From: Fidelibacterota bacterium
Lineage (GTDB): Bacteria > Fidelibacterota > JAANXI01
DNA: 12,666 bases
NCBI GenBank assembly: GCA_018263365.1
Contig: JAANXI010000042.1
Location: 1 to 12,666 of the forward strand
Reading direction: 5' to 3'
The translations under genes were made by a program, and so were the position numbers. Below the pieces are notes generated by a model. The model worked only from the letters and a program-made list of their open reading frames with translations, ran no database searches and was not told the origin of the DNA. This document shows, piece by piece, positions 12,634 to 12,666 of this stretch. How positions within the stretch are numbered: position 1 is the stretch's first letter; the number at the start of each line of letters is the position of its first letter.

Positions 12634-12666
12634 CGAATAATCCAGATACGGACTATCAAACGCCTC

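Overview
The window looks like one end of a draft or metagenomic contig from a bacterium. Bases 1-28 match, with one substitution and one missing base, the Illumina TruSeq read-2 adapter, so natural sequence starts near base 29. Most genes have clear Shine-Dalgarno sites and the base composition is roughly balanced. The organism cannot be fixed from the window. The dispersed palindromes, decayed accessory genes and gene content would fit an uncultured Gram-negative lineage near the Bacteroidetes/Calditrichota group, but that is a weak inference.

Layout. At 29-443 (minus) lies the 5' part of a SWIM zinc-finger protein, cut by the contig end. A gene-free stretch of about 1 kb follows (444-1453), with a dispersed palindrome and a run of three large hairpins. 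Next come a catechol/caffeoyl-CoA-type O-methyltransferase (1454-2116), another inverted repeat, and a graveyard: an ABC-2 permease fragment joined directly to a vapB antitoxin with no N-terminus and a frameshifted vapC toxin (2340-3156).

The most interesting functional unit is the minus-strand pair at 3219-7191. A 525-residue fusion of a beta-phosphoglucomutase-like HAD domain and a trehalose-6-phosphate phosphatase domain overlaps by 8 nt an 800-residue GH65 glycoside phosphorylase/hydrolase. Together the two proteins carry the three modules of the single mycobacterial-type OtsB1 polypeptide, in the same order. All three active sites look intact. On paper they could turn trehalose-6-P into trehalose, phosphorolyse it to beta-glucose-1-P plus glucose, and isomerise the former to glucose-6-P.

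The rest is mainly housekeeping or stress-related: a DUF4442 hotdog protein (7679-8137), a Tat-exported aldo/keto reductase (8183-9058), a 153-bp MITE-like inverted repeat enclosing a second copy of the dispersed palindrome (9135-9287), a ClpP variant (9343-9945), a short-chain dehydrogenase (10153-11019), a coupled two-gene operon of thioredoxin-like protein and small tyrosine phosphatase (11101-12004), and a cold-shock protein (12421-12633). The cold-shock gene has a recognisable promoter and a leader of about 110 nt. Ten bases of that leader are perfectly complementary to its own start region, which suggests an RNA switch.

No rRNA, tRNA, CRISPR array, integrase or transposase gene was seen.
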